Part shown: piece by piece, positions 34,697-42,711 of the stretch
Layout of the letters: the number at the start of each line of letters is the position of its first letter
Position numbering within the stretch: the first letter of the stretch is position 1
Assembly (NCBI GenBank): GCA_041669225.1
Contig: JBAYBO010000001.1
Coordinates: forward strand, 1 to 43,092
From: UBA1424 sp041669225
Lineage (GTDB): Bacteria > Bacillota_I > Bacilli_A > RFN20 > CAG-826
DNA: 43,092 nucleotides
Direction: 5' to 3'
Position numbers and translations under genes: made by a program
Notes under the pieces: generated by a model
Told to the model about the DNA's origin: nothing
Databases searched by the model: none
Seen by the model: the letters and a program-made list of their open reading frames with translations, nothing else

Positions 34697-35671
34697 TCAT
34701 TTTGCTAAGCGGAAGGCACGAGATAACGCCGAGATTCGCTTGGACATTACCTTTTGAACGAGCTTTTTGCCTTGCATAATATCAAAAGCATGAAACGCTC
34801 CTTCAATATAATTAAGTTCGACTTTAATACCGTTATTTTCAAGTTTCTTGGCATACTCAATGGCCTCATCGCGAAGGCAATCGTACTGACTTGGTTCGAT
34901 ATATGCGGGTGGGAGATTTTCGAAACAAGTTGAAACCGAAGGAGAAGCATATGAAAGCATGCCAAAATGACCATCTTGAAGATAAATTTTCCACATTTGC
35001 TTATTAAGCAAAGAATTCCATCCTGGTGCATCGAAATATTTTTTTATCGAGGCTGTTTTCTGTCGGTGATCAAGGGCTGGATAAATTAACATCTGAAAGC
35101 AGATTTTTGGACCTGAACGGTCACGGCTCATGTGTGTCATTGCCGCGGCAAGACCGCCACCGGCACTATCACCAGCAACCGCGATGCGATTTTTATCGAT
35201 GCCAAGACGTTTAGCGTTTCGGCAAACCCATAACAGGGCCGAATAACAATCTTCCACCGGATAAGGAAAAGAATATTTGGGAGCAAGCCGATAATGAACA
35301 AAAATAACTTTGGCCTTAGCTCCGTCTGCGTAGTCGCGGCTAACTTTATGATGATGACTCGCTTCTCGAATCATGAAACCGCCTCCATGTAAATACAAAA
35401 TGGCGGGGGCTTTTTCCTTTTCTATGTTTTTTGGCTCATAAATCGTTAACCGGATGGTTTTTCCGTCATAAGAGCGGATTCGTTTTTTGATCGTCCTAAC
35501 ACGCAGGTCAAGAACCGGGGCTTGTGTTGTAATCGCGGCGCCAGTATTACTCAGAGCAATTTTAACAGGCGTAATTTTTATCGAACCTAAAGTCATGAAG
35601 CGGGCGTAATCCTTCAACTCATCGGCAATCTGATATTTCTTATTCCAGGCGTCTGATACAATAGGTGCCAT
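34697..35671 (-). CDS. HSL-family alpha/beta hydrolase (esterase)
   Basis: Hormone-sensitive-lipase-type esterase of 324 residues: HGGG oxyanion motif at 95-98, nucleophile S169 in GDSAGG, acid D264 and base H294 (GAFHAF). RLAPKYSFPYPVED is the family landmark. Cytoplasmic, no signal peptide. AGAGGA precedes the ATG. Directly upstream of the acyltransferase gene, so the pair may make and remove an ester on the same substrate; this is inference. Confidence 0.9.
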   Translation of the reverse strand: MAPIVSDAWNKKYQIADELKDYARFMTLGSIKITPVKIALSNTGAAITTQAPVLDLRVRTIKKRIRSYDGKTIRLTIYEPKNIEKEKAPAILYLHGGGFMIREASHHHKVSRDYADGAKAKVIFVHYRLAPKYSFPYPVEDCYSALLWVCRNAKRLGIDKNRIAVAGDSAGGGLAAAMTHMSRDRSGPKICFQMLIYPALDHRQKTASIKKYFDAPGWNSLLNKQMWKIYLQDGHFGMLSYASPSVSTCFENLPPAYIEPSQYDCLRDEAIEYAKKLENNGIKVELNYIEGAFHAFDIMQGKKLVQKVMSKRISALSRAFRLAK

Positions 35672-35758
35672 AATTTCCTCTTACTATTTAGATTAGTCTC
35701 AATTCACCTTATATTTTACCATGTTTATTAGTGAAAATATGGTTCGTTATCAAAGTTA

Positions 35759-35786
35759 TTGAAAAAGATTTAAAAAGGACTAAGAT
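35759..35786 (+). promoter_or_regulatory. Possible promoter of the anion permease gene
   Basis: TTGAAA (5 of 6), a 16-base spacer and TAAGAT. A small hairpin (CCGAT/ATCGG) lies in the leader before the start codon. Confidence 0.45.
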
Positions 35787-35831
35787 TTATCTTACCGATG
35801 AAAAAGATCGGCTAAATAGTGGGTGCAAATT

Positions 35832-37136
35832 ATGGCATGGACAATTGCCTTATCGCTTCTTACAATCTTCACCATGATTGGCGCTTCATTGTTTAAGCCT
35901 AATCTAAAAATTCACAAATTAAGTATTAATACTTATTGGATAATTCCTTCGCTTGGTGCACTAATTTTATTAAGCGCCAGTCTAATAACGTTTCCTGAAA
36001 TACTTGCGGGTCTAACTGCCGACACGACAATTAATCCTTTAAAAATTTTGGCACTATTCTTATCAATGACACTCATGTCAATTTTTCTTGATGAAGTTGG
36101 CCTTTTCCGTTTCTTGGCAACTTACGCCCTCAAGAAAGCTAAAATTAATCAATTGACGATGTTCATTACTCTTTATGCTCTCGTCTCATTTCTAACAATT
36201 TTTACGAGCAACGACATTATTATCTTAACTTTTACGCCCTTTATTTGTTACTTTGCGAAACGCGCCAAGATTGATCCTATTCCATATTTGTTTGCTAGTT
36301 TTGTGGCGGCAAACACCTGGAGCATGATGTTGATCATCGGTAACCCCACGAATATTTACTTGGCATCAAGTCATGGCATTTTGTTTTTGGAATACGCCAA
36401 GGTTATGATTCTTCCTACAATTTTCGCTAGTCTTACATCTTTCGGGGTCCTTCTTTTAATCTTTCAAAAGAAACTGTCATCGCCGATTAGTGAGGAGGTG
36501 GAAACTGCGGCAATTAAAGATAAATTCATGTTATTCACGGGTTTGATTGCTTTGGGTGGTTGTACTTTCCTTCTAACGATATCCAATTATATTGAGCTTG
36601 ACATGTACCTTATTACGCTGATTTTTGCGACTTCTTTATTGGTTGTCATTTTATTATATAAAGCATTTAAAAAATCAAAACCGACCGAAGTAGCAATGAC
36701 CTTGCGCCGGCTTCCTTGGGATTTGATCCCTTTTATTATTTCGATGTTTGTTATTGTCTTGGCGCTTGATAAGCATGGGGCAACAAGATTCCTTGCTTCC
36801 TTCTTTTCTAATTCGCAACCGATTGTAAAATATGGTATTTCTTCATTTTTGATTGCGAACTTTATCAATAACATTCCCATGAGTGTTCTTTATTCCTCAG
36901 TAACTTCTTATGCCTCAAGTATCGTTACCACTGAAGCCGTTTATGCTTCGATTGTCGGAAGCAACCTTGGCGCGTTTTTAACTCCCATGGGCGCCTTAGC
37001 AGGAATGATGTGGATGGGATTATTAAAAAGCCATGGGGTTACGTTTTCATTCTTAAGTTTCGTGAAATATGGCGTCTTGCCCGCCTTTGTCGCTTTGGCA
37101 GCGGCCTTGCTCGGACTATTTATTGTTTTTATATAA
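35832..37136 (+). CDS. ArsB/NhaD/SLC13-type ion permease
   Basis: Polytopic transporter of about 434 residues and 11-12 helices. Two half-motifs typical of the ion transporter superfamily are visible: TSNDIIILTFTPF, then NTWSMMLIIGNPTNIYLA in the first half, and FLIANFINNIPMSVLYSS with a GSNLGAFLTPMGALAG segment in the second. Arsenite, sodium/proton or dicarboxylate transport are all possible; no ars genes are nearby. A GTG nine bases upstream is an alternative start. Ends at a shared bidirectional terminator. Confidence 0.82.
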   Translation: MAWTIALSLLTIFTMIGASLFKPNLKIHKLSINTYWIIPSLGALILLSASLITFPEILAGLTADTTINPLKILALFLSMTLMSIFLDEVGLFRFLATYALKKAKINQLTMFITLYALVSFLTIFTSNDIIILTFTPFICYFAKRAKIDPIPYLFASFVAANTWSMMLIIGNPTNIYLASSHGILFLEYAKVMILPTIFASLTSFGVLLLIFQKKLSSPISEEVETAAIKDKFMLFTGLIALGGCTFLLTISNYIELDMYLITLIFATSLLVVILLYKAFKKSKPTEVAMTLRRLPWDLIPFIISMFVIVLALDKHGATRFLASFFSNSQPIVKYGISSFLIANFINNIPMSVLYSSVTSYASSIVTTEAVYASIVGSNLGAFLTPMGALAGMMWMGLLKSHGVTFSFLSFVKYGVLPAFVALAAALLGLFIVFI

Positions 37137-37139
37137 GAA

Positions 37140-37168
37140 AATGAGGATAACCTCATTCTTTAATTTTT
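37140..37168. terminator. Bidirectional intrinsic terminator
   Basis: AATGAGG and CCTCATT pair around ATAA. CTTTAATTTTT follows on the plus strand for the permease, and TTTTCTTAT follows on the minus strand for the kinases. The hairpin overlaps the stop codon of the minus-strand kinase gene. Confidence 0.82.
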
Positions 37169-37614
37169 GTAATTTGATTGTAAGAGGCAATAACTTCTTT
37201 AGAAGGCTTTTCGAACGAATCCTTCATGACCAGCATATCCTCATACGGAATCGTTAGATGGCGTTTTTCATTTCGTTCTAAGCAAACTTCAAACGGAATA
37301 TCAAAATAGACAAGCTCAATATTATTAAAAAGGTCGCGGAATATTTTTGCCCATCTCAGACGGCGAATATTCGCCGTCGCTGAAGAATCAGCAATAATCG
37401 TTGCATGCATTTTCGCTTTTTCCCGCACCAAACATTCAAACCTTTCCCAAACAACGTCTTCTTTAGAAAAGTCATCAACGCGACCAAAAAGTTCAAGTCG
37501 AACCTCATCGCTTGCGACAATAAAAGTATCAGGATGCTCTTTTAAATACTTCGCGGCATAAGTGCTCTTGCCCGAACCGGGTATTCCTGAAAGTACGATT
37601 AGCTTCTTTTCCAT
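37153..37614 (-). CDS. P-loop kinase-like protein (AAA_33 type), copy B
   Basis: Protein of 153 residues with Walker A GIPGSGKST near residues 10-18, SDEVR after the first helix and the strand IELVYFDIPFEVCLERN. It looks like the zeta-toxin/polynucleotide-kinase/gluconate-kinase group, in which small metabolites, RNA 5' ends or proteins are phosphorylated; the substrate cannot be read. It is a tandem paralogue of the gene just upstream, with which it overlaps by 16 bases. Confidence 0.8.
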   Translation of the reverse strand: MEKKLIVLSGIPGSGKSTYAAKYLKEHPDTFIVASDEVRLELFGRVDDFSKEDVVWERFECLVREKAKMHATIIADSSATANIRRLRWAKIFRDLFNNIELVYFDIPFEVCLERNEKRHLTIPYEDMLVMKDSFEKPSKEVIASYNQITKIKE

Positions 37615-38084
37615 GTATCCTTGTCTTCTTCTTTGATGACGATAATTGAGTCAAAACTATTATTCACTTCTTCATTTGGCTCTTCAAGCAGTTTAAACAT
37701 GCCGGCCATCGGGTTTAATGGAACTATTCGTTCGCGATTGATGTTTCTTTCCCAGCAAACAGCAAAAGGCATATCAAAATAGACAAGCTCAATTTTATCG
37801 AAAAAAGCTCGAAAAGCGTTATACCATTTCATGCGTAAGGTATTTGTTAAAGCTGTTGAATCAGCAATGACGATTTCATTTTCTTTTGTTGCGTTCTTAA
37901 CCCAATTTTCAAACTCTTGCCAAACAAGCGTTTCCTGTGATCCGTCACACGTATTTCCGGTCACAGATTTACGAACGACATCGCTTGAAACAACAGCGAC
38001 TTTCGGCAAAATATTTTGAACGCCTAAAGCATAAGTCGTTTTGCCTGATCCGGGAATGCCGGACAGGATAATTAGTTTAGTCAT
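37599..38084 (-). CDS. P-loop kinase-like protein (AAA_33 type), copy A
   Basis: Protein of 161 residues: GIPGSGKTT P-loop, SSDVVRKSV, IADSTALTN and IELVYFDMPFAVCWERN. It matches its downstream neighbour throughout, so the pair arose by tandem duplication, now well diverged outside the motifs. GAGGT seven bases before the ATG. A 16-base palindrome lies upstream of the ribosome site. Confidence 0.8.
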   Translation of the reverse strand: MTKLIILSGIPGSGKTTYALGVQNILPKVAVVSSDVVRKSVTGNTCDGSQETLVWQEFENWVKNATKENEIVIADSTALTNTLRMKWYNAFRAFFDKIELVYFDMPFAVCWERNINRERIVPLNPMAGMFKLLEEPNEEVNNSFDSIIVIKEEDKDTWKRS

Positions 38085-38096
38085 GATTATACCTCA

Positions 38097-38112
38097 CCAT
38101 CATAAATGATGG
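38097..38112. promoter_or_regulatory. 16-base inverted repeat upstream of the tandem kinases
   Basis: CCATCAT and ATGATGG flank AA, 12 bases before the start codon and abutting the ribosome site. Either a repressor site or an RNA hairpin sequestering the start. Confidence 0.4.
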
Positions 38113-38169
38113 ATATCAACAATAAATACCATACCAAATGTAAATTTGTTTCTCAATAGCGGAATATAA

Positions 38170-38886
38170 TTATGCTTTATTAATCGGCTTTTTTTGTTGC
38201 TTGCGTTTATTAACAAAATGAAAAATAAGAACAGCAATAACGCTAATTATGGCTGTGCCGAAAAAGACGCTTAACGAAATCCATAGGTTATCTTCAACGA
38301 GATAGTGACCAACGATTGTCGAAGAGATAATTTTTGGAATACGTGCAAGTGTAGAAAGAAGTAGAAACTTCCAAAATTTTATTTTTAGAGTCGGGGCAAA
38401 ATAAGTCGCGGTGTCCACCGGTAATCCCACAACTAAATAAACAACAAAAACACCAAGTGCCACCTTTTTCTCGTCTTGAAGAAAAGCATATTTTTCAAAA
38501 TAGTTCCTTTTGATAAAAAGCTTCACAAATGGTATACCCACCCATTTGGCAAGATAATAGGCGACAGTCGTTCCGGCAACCACACCGATGAGGGCAATCG
38601 CCAAACCGAGAAACGGACCATAAGCCATTCCTAGAAAGAGTTCGACGACTTCTCCAGGCAGGATGGAGATAACAACTTGAGTAAATTGAATGAGGAAAGC
38701 AAGTCCATAACCCAAAATTCCCAATTCGTTCATATCATCGCGCAGGGCCTGACGATTAGATACATCAAGCAATGAATAGAAGAAGTTAAAATAAGCGATA
38801 AAAAAACCAAGAAGCGTGCCAAAAACAACTATAAAAGCAATAACTTTTATGATTGTCGCGCTTTTTTCTGATAGTGATATTTTCAC
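38170..38886 (-). CDS. TVP38/TMEM64 (DedA-like) membrane protein
   Basis: Protein of 238 residues with about five to six helices and the VTT/SNARE-associated core: LPGEVVELFLGMAYGPFLG, then GVVAGTTVAYYLAKWVG. Family members are thought to act as lipid scramblases or flippases. The C-terminal tail is basic. Last gene of the MarR-led operon, 23 bases after the acyltransferase gene; its place beside lipid-making enzymes fits a lipid-translocation job. Confidence 0.87.
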   Translation of the reverse strand: MKISLSEKSATIIKVIAFIVVFGTLLGFFIAYFNFFYSLLDVSNRQALRDDMNELGILGYGLAFLIQFTQVVISILPGEVVELFLGMAYGPFLGLAIALIGVVAGTTVAYYLAKWVGIPFVKLFIKRNYFEKYAFLQDEKKVALGVFVVYLVVGLPVDTATYFAPTLKIKFWKFLLLSTLARIPKIISSTIVGHYLVEDNLWISLSVFFGTAIISVIAVLIFHFVNKRKQQKKPINKA

Positions 38887-38909
38887 GACGATATTATACC
38901 ATTTTAAAT

Positions 38910-39752
38910 TTACAAAATTGTTGTCTGCTCTTCGCTTTGTTTGCTGGTAGGATTAACAATGTCGTAGGCCATTGGCTTTCCATAAAATTCCTCGTATTTT
39001 TGAACGCATAGTGAATAATTCTCATCGCGTAAATAATCGACATTTTCCTTCACGCTTAAATTATCCTTTGGATAAATTGGGGGCATAATATGAACGGTAA
39101 CAACCTTGCTTTTGACGATTTTCGCCCGTAACCCTTTTGGGTCTGAGAAAGTTAAAAAGATAGGTATAACCGGAGCGTTTGAGGTCGCCGCAAAATGAAA
39201 CGCGCCATTGCGAAAGGGGCGCGGTTTCTCATACATCCACCACTCTGCTTCCTCAGGATAAAATAAGACGAAATTTCTTTTCTTAAGCAATTTATCAATC
39301 GCCTTGCGAAGATTGACCATCGCTCGGATATTCGCGCTTAAGGGCAATGCCCCTCCGGCTCTTAAACATTTTCCAAAAAACCCCTTTTTGTTGTTGAACT
39401 CGCCAACGACAATATATAGGCGATGGCCAAAAAGGGCGTTGCGAACCATTAGGTTGTCAAAGTTATTTACATGATTGCATGTCACAATCGCTGATTTGAT
39501 TTTCCGCAGATTTTTCCGACCTTTCACTTTCATATTAAAAGCGAGTCCATTGATGAAAATACCGACTAAAACCACTACAAAACGCATAATTAAATGAAAT
39601 ATGCATTCAAAAAAACGCGTACAAAGATGTCGATAGTTTTCATCAACTGGGTCGTAACTATCGGCATCAATAGGCTCAGCCGTGAAGTGAAAATCACCTC
39701 TTTGTTCGGCTTCGCGAATGCGCGTTAACAATTCTTCTTTTGGAAGTCCCAT
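38910..39752 (-). CDS. 1-acylglycerol-3-phosphate acyltransferase-like (PlsC family)
   Basis: Acyltransferase of 280 residues with the NHxxxxD motif (NHVNNFD), a membrane-associated hydrophobic stretch before it, and FYPEEAEWWMYEKPRPFRNG as a divergent form of the usual FPEGTR block. The N-terminal 40 residues are polar. The divergent second motif suggests an acceptor other than lysophosphatidic acid. It starts two bases after the glycosyltransferase gene, so the two are made together. Confidence 0.86.
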   Translation of the reverse strand: MGLPKEELLTRIREAEQRGDFHFTAEPIDADSYDPVDENYRHLCTRFFECIFHLIMRFVVVLVGIFINGLAFNMKVKGRKNLRKIKSAIVTCNHVNNFDNLMVRNALFGHRLYIVVGEFNNKKGFFGKCLRAGGALPLSANIRAMVNLRKAIDKLLKKRNFVLFYPEEAEWWMYEKPRPFRNGAFHFAATSNAPVIPIFLTFSDPKGLRAKIVKSKVVTVHIMPPIYPKDNLSVKENVDYLRDENYSLCVQKYEEFYGKPMAYDIVNPTSKQSEEQTTIL

Positions 39753-39754
39753 TA

Positions 39755-41041
39755 CTATTTATCCTTTTTAGAAGTGTAGGCAATCCGATCGACATTATCC
39801 CATTCGAGATTATTTGTGGCCGTAAAGATTCGAATGAAAATCCAAACGAACTCAGCCAACACTAAAGGATTGAGAAAGATGACAGCAAGTGTTTCTAAAA
39901 CGCTCATCTTAATAGCTTTACGATCGACAACAAGAGTAAGGATGGTGAAGATGAAAAGCGCGCCATAAATCATGCCTATTGCGATAAGCGCAACTCTTAA
40001 TGCTGACCACCACAGGGGTTGGAAAAAGATAGCATAAGCTCCAGCAGCAAGAAGGCATACAATACCAAACACTAAACTGATACCAGCAAAAACAAAAACT
40101 GGCAAAAGCGAATAGAGGAAATCAAAATTCTTCCAAACAATTTTGCCTTCTCCAAACGTTTTTTTGACGATCGCTTTACGATATTTTTTATTGCATTGAG
40201 TGTATCCAGTTAGCCACCGCATCCGCCGCTTAAATGAAACGCGGTGTTCTACCGCTTCTTCGGTATAAACAATCGCGTGGCAATAGTACATAGATGAGTA
40301 TCCGCGTAAAAGACAGTCCATCATCATTTCATAATCTTCAGTCAAAGTGCGATAGGGCCATCCGCCCAAATCTTTGATAACATCAGCGCGGACCATCATT
40401 CCCGTGCCACACATGCTCACGGGAATGTCGTGCAACGTACGATGACGATTACCTAACTCATCGACCATTGCGTAAACAAGAGATGTGCAATTGCTAAATA
40501 GTGAGCGGTCGTCGCGATTCGGGGATTCCCAATTCTTGATGCGCTTTTTTCCAACAATGATTTGGCGATCGCTTGCTAAAGCGTTATTCATTTCCAAAAG
40601 AAAATCGGGATGAGCGAGATTGTCGGCATCAATAATGATAAATGCGTCATATTTATACGGAGTTTCCTTAAGTATCCTTTTTAAAGCACCATCGAGTGCT
40701 TCGCCCTTTCGCGTTTGATCGGGAACAACATGAATAATCGCAGCGACGGATTTTCTTGCCATCTCAATTGTCGGATCGCGCGAATCTTCGACGATAACAT
40801 GGACATCAAAGAGTGAGCGGTCATATGTTTGCATATTTAAAGAATCTAAAAGAGCTTGTATTGATTTGCTTTCGTTTTTCGCCGGCACCAAAACGGCCAA
40901 ACGATTCTTCGTTTCGTTTATTAGTTTCGGCTGTTTTTGAAAGGCCGCAAAATAATAGGCGATTCGCGGAATATATAGGATTAAGAGTAGAAGACAAACC
41001 AAAAGATAAATTCTTAATGCATTATCAATAATTATTTCCAT
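39755..41041 (-). CDS. Membrane glycosyltransferase, family 2 (processive type)
   Basis: Protein of 428 residues: an N-terminal helix (about 8-28), a GT-A domain with LVPAKNES (51-58), DAD (138-140), TEDYE (234-238) and RRMRW (272-276), the equivalent of QxxRW, then three C-terminal helices. This is the layout of cellulose/hyaluronan-synthase-like and diacylglycerol glucosyltransferase-like enzymes. Polysaccharide or glycolipid synthesis is therefore likely; linkage and donor are unknown. AAAGG precedes the ATG. Confidence 0.88.
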   Translation of the reverse strand: MEIIIDNALRIYLLVCLLLLILYIPRIAYYFAAFQKQPKLINETKNRLAVLVPAKNESKSIQALLDSLNMQTYDRSLFDVHVIVEDSRDPTIEMARKSVAAIIHVVPDQTRKGEALDGALKRILKETPYKYDAFIIIDADNLAHPDFLLEMNNALASDRQIIVGKKRIKNWESPNRDDRSLFSNCTSLVYAMVDELGNRHRTLHDIPVSMCGTGMMVRADVIKDLGGWPYRTLTEDYEMMMDCLLRGYSSMYYCHAIVYTEEAVEHRVSFKRRMRWLTGYTQCNKKYRKAIVKKTFGEGKIVWKNFDFLYSLLPVFVFAGISLVFGIVCLLAAGAYAIFFQPLWWSALRVALIAIGMIYGALFIFTILTLVVDRKAIKMSVLETLAVIFLNPLVLAEFVWIFIRIFTATNNLEWDNVDRIAYTSKKDK

Positions 41042-41060
41042 TGTTTTTAACCTTTATTAC

Positions 41061-41462
41061 TTAACTTAAAATAGCACTTAAAAGAGCTTCCTGACCTTCA
41101 TGGGTATTCGATTTCGAAAGATCTTCGCGAAGACGCAGGAAGATTTCGCCAATATATTGGACGACATCTTTACCTTTATCAGTTAAAAAGATTTGACACT
41201 TACGTACGCTGTCGCAAGTCCGATCAATTAGATTCTTGTCTTTTAGTAATTTTAAAGCCCTTGTTGTAAGCGAAGCATCATTACTAGAAAGGGCATTCAA
41301 TTCTTTAATTCTAAGTTGTCCGTTATTTGCTAAAAGTAAGAGATAAGTCGTATGTTGCAAAGAAATACCCTGACTGCTTAGATCACGATTGACGGCATCC
41401 TTTAGTTGCTTGATGGTCCGTCGATACATGATAAACTTATCGTTCCATTCTTTCATATTCAT
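41061..41462 (-). CDS. MarR-family transcription regulator
   Basis: Winged-helix regulator of 133 residues with the MarR layout: an N-terminal dimerisation helix, LRIKELNALSSNDASLTTRALKLL as helix-turn-helix, and the wing LIDRTCDSVRKCQIFLTDKG, followed by a C-terminal dimer helix. GGGGGA is best spaced for the ATG at 41462, two codons inside the longest frame. First gene of an operon with GT2, PlsC and TVP38 genes; a palindrome overlaps its own -35, so autoregulation is likely. Confidence 0.88.
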   Translation of the reverse strand: MNMKEWNDKFIMYRRTIKQLKDAVNRDLSSQGISLQHTTYLLLLANNGQLRIKELNALSSNDASLTTRALKLLKDKNLIDRTCDSVRKCQIFLTDKGKDVVQYIGEIFLRLREDLSKSNTHEGQEALLSAILS

Positions 41463-41485
41463 AGTCATTCCCCCATGACTATCGC

Positions 41486-41514
41486 ATTTTATAATTTTTC
41501 ATTGACTAAGTCAA
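41486..41514 (-). promoter_or_regulatory. Promoter and operator of the MarR-led operon
   Basis: TTGACT (41509-41514, 5 of 6), 17 bases, TAAAAT (41486-41491, 5 of 6). The palindrome TTGACTAAGTCAA at 41502-41514 contains the whole -35, so a MarR dimer bound there would block RNA polymerase. Confidence 0.75.
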
Positions 41515-41542
41515 CGAATAATCATTTCGACCGCCATTCACC

Positions 41543-41562
41543 AAAAAAGACACTATGTGTCT
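41543..41562 (-). terminator. Intrinsic terminator of the deoxyinosine glycosylase gene
   Basis: AGACAC and GTGTCT pair around three bases, followed on the minus strand by six T. It lies 24 bases past the stop and upstream of the MarR promoter. Confidence 0.82.
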
Positions 41563-41585
41563 ATTCTTATAAAAGCAAAAAAATA

Positions 41586-42113
41586 TTAAGTATTAATTGA
41601 AGACAAAACGTCGTGCAAAACAGCCTTCCACGCACTCACTAAATCATCAAGTTGCATCTTGGCGTTAGCTGGACTTGTGGAGGGGGCTTGTACGACCGGA
41701 ATATCAATATCGGAAAAGAAACGTATATATTCATGATAGGCTTTCGCGCCGTTACAAATTACTTTCTTTATTCTTGCCTTAGAAAATATTTCGTGGAGGT
41801 TAGAAGGTTTTACATCGCTAATCTTCGCGTCGCTTGAGCCAAGAATCTGACAATATCCAATTGAATCATGGAGAGCGAGATGGTGTTGAAGCAGCAGTTC
41901 CTTTTTCTTTTCCCAAGGAATACTAACAAAATCAGTTTCAAAAATCACACTCATCATTTTATAAAAACGATTGTTGGGATTCGCATAATAATAACCATCT
42001 GCCACCGCTTTTACCGAGGGGAAACTTCCAAGAATCAATACAGTTGAATTCTCATCATAAAGGAGGGGGAAGGGGTGGCTAAGAGAGCGGATTTTTGCTT
42101 TATTAACTGACAT
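41586..42113 (-). CDS. DNA-deoxyinosine glycosylase (uracil-DNA glycosylase superfamily, family 6)
   Basis: Base-excision repair enzyme of 175 residues that removes hypoxanthine from DNA after adenine deamination. It has LILGSFPSVKA (motif 1 region), YYYANPNNRFYKMM, DSIGYC and the C-terminal APSTSPAN. These fit hypoxanthine-DNA glycosylase rather than classical Ung, which has GQDPYH. No usable ribosome site; an AAGGAGG lies 20 bases upstream, too far away. TGG-TATAAT ends seven bases before the ATG. Confidence 0.87.
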   Translation of the reverse strand: MSVNKAKIRSLSHPFPLLYDENSTVLILGSFPSVKAVADGYYYANPNNRFYKMMSVIFETDFVSIPWEKKKELLLQHHLALHDSIGYCQILGSSDAKISDVKPSNLHEIFSKARIKKVICNGAKAYHEYIRFFSDIDIPVVQAPSTSPANAKMQLDDLVSAWKAVLHDVLSSINT

Positions 42114-42120
42114 ATCACTA

Positions 42121-42126
42121 ATTATA
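42121..42126 (-). promoter_or_regulatory. Extended -10 of the deoxyinosine glycosylase gene
   Basis: TATAAT preceded by TGG, seven bases from the start codon, with no clear -35. Confidence 0.5.
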
Positions 42127-42157
42127 CCAATATCCTCCTTATAAAATATGAAATATG

Positions 42158-42179
42158 AAAAAAACCGCTATTAAGCGGT
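42158..42179 (-). terminator. Intrinsic terminator facing leftwards, just upstream of the yjbQ-like gene
   Basis: ACCGCT and AGCGGT pair around a four-base loop, followed on the minus strand by seven T. The only minus-strand gene to its right ends about 410 bases away, past the yjbQ-like gene. On the plus strand the same hairpin sits in the yjbQ leader. Confidence 0.7.
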
Positions 42180-42189
42180 CTTTAATTAT

Positions 42190-42711
42190 ATGCTGTTATA
42201 TAAGACTAATGCTCATAGAGAATTTGTTAATATAACGGATGATGTATCACGAATAATAGAAAAAAGCGAAATTTTTGAAGGAATCGTTCTTGTTAATGCC
42301 ATGCACATAACGGCTAGTGTTTTTATTAATGACGACGAAGTCGGGCTTCATCATGACTTTGAAAGATTCCTGGAGAAACTCGCTCCGGAAAAGCCCTACA
42401 ATCAATATGAACACAATGGTTTCGAAGATAACGCCGACGCTCATTTAAAAAGACAAATTATGGGCCGAGAAGTCGTTGTAGCCATCACCGAGGGAAAATT
42501 AGACTTTGGTCCGTGGGAGCGAATCTTCTATGGTGAATTCGACGGCATGCGTAAAAAACGCATTCTCGAAAAATTATCGGCGAATAAATTAATTAACACC
42601 CAAATAGAATTGGGCTTCAGCGACATAGTAGGTTTCTTCGCTTGGATTGAAGATTCCGGAAATACCAACAAAATACACATCAAAGTCATTGCTGGCAGGT
42701 GTGTATTTTAA
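42190..42711 (+). CDS. YjbQ/UPF0047-family protein with an extended C-terminus
   Basis: UPF0047/YjbQ domain with HITASVFINDDE, EHNGFEDNADAHLK, GREVVVAITEGKLDFGPWERI and EFDGMRKKR, the canonical order. A weak thiamine-phosphate-synthase activity has been reported for some relatives; the true role is unclear. The family normally ends near EFDGxR, about residue 130. Here some 45 more residues follow, and the last 41 codons overlap the converging gene's 3' end by 123 bases. The tail is probably readthrough after loss of an original stop, though a real extension cannot be ruled out. No ribosome site is visible. Confidence 0.82.
   Translation: MLLYKTNAHREFVNITDDVSRIIEKSEIFEGIVLVNAMHITASVFINDDEVGLHHDFERFLEKLAPEKPYNQYEHNGFEDNADAHLKRQIMGREVVVAITEGKLDFGPWERIFYGEFDGMRKKRILEKLSANKLINTQIELGFSDIVGFFAWIEDSGNTNKIHIKVIAGRCVF

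Noticed and set aside
38113..38169. CAAAT/ATTTG hairpin downstream of the DedA-like gene as a terminator
   Set aside because: The stem is only five base pairs and no T-run follows on the minus strand.
42134..42140. AAGGAGG upstream of the deoxyinosine glycosylase gene as its ribosome site
   Set aside because: It is 20 bases from the only plausible ATG, and the region between contains a TATAAT and an in-frame TAG for nearer starts.
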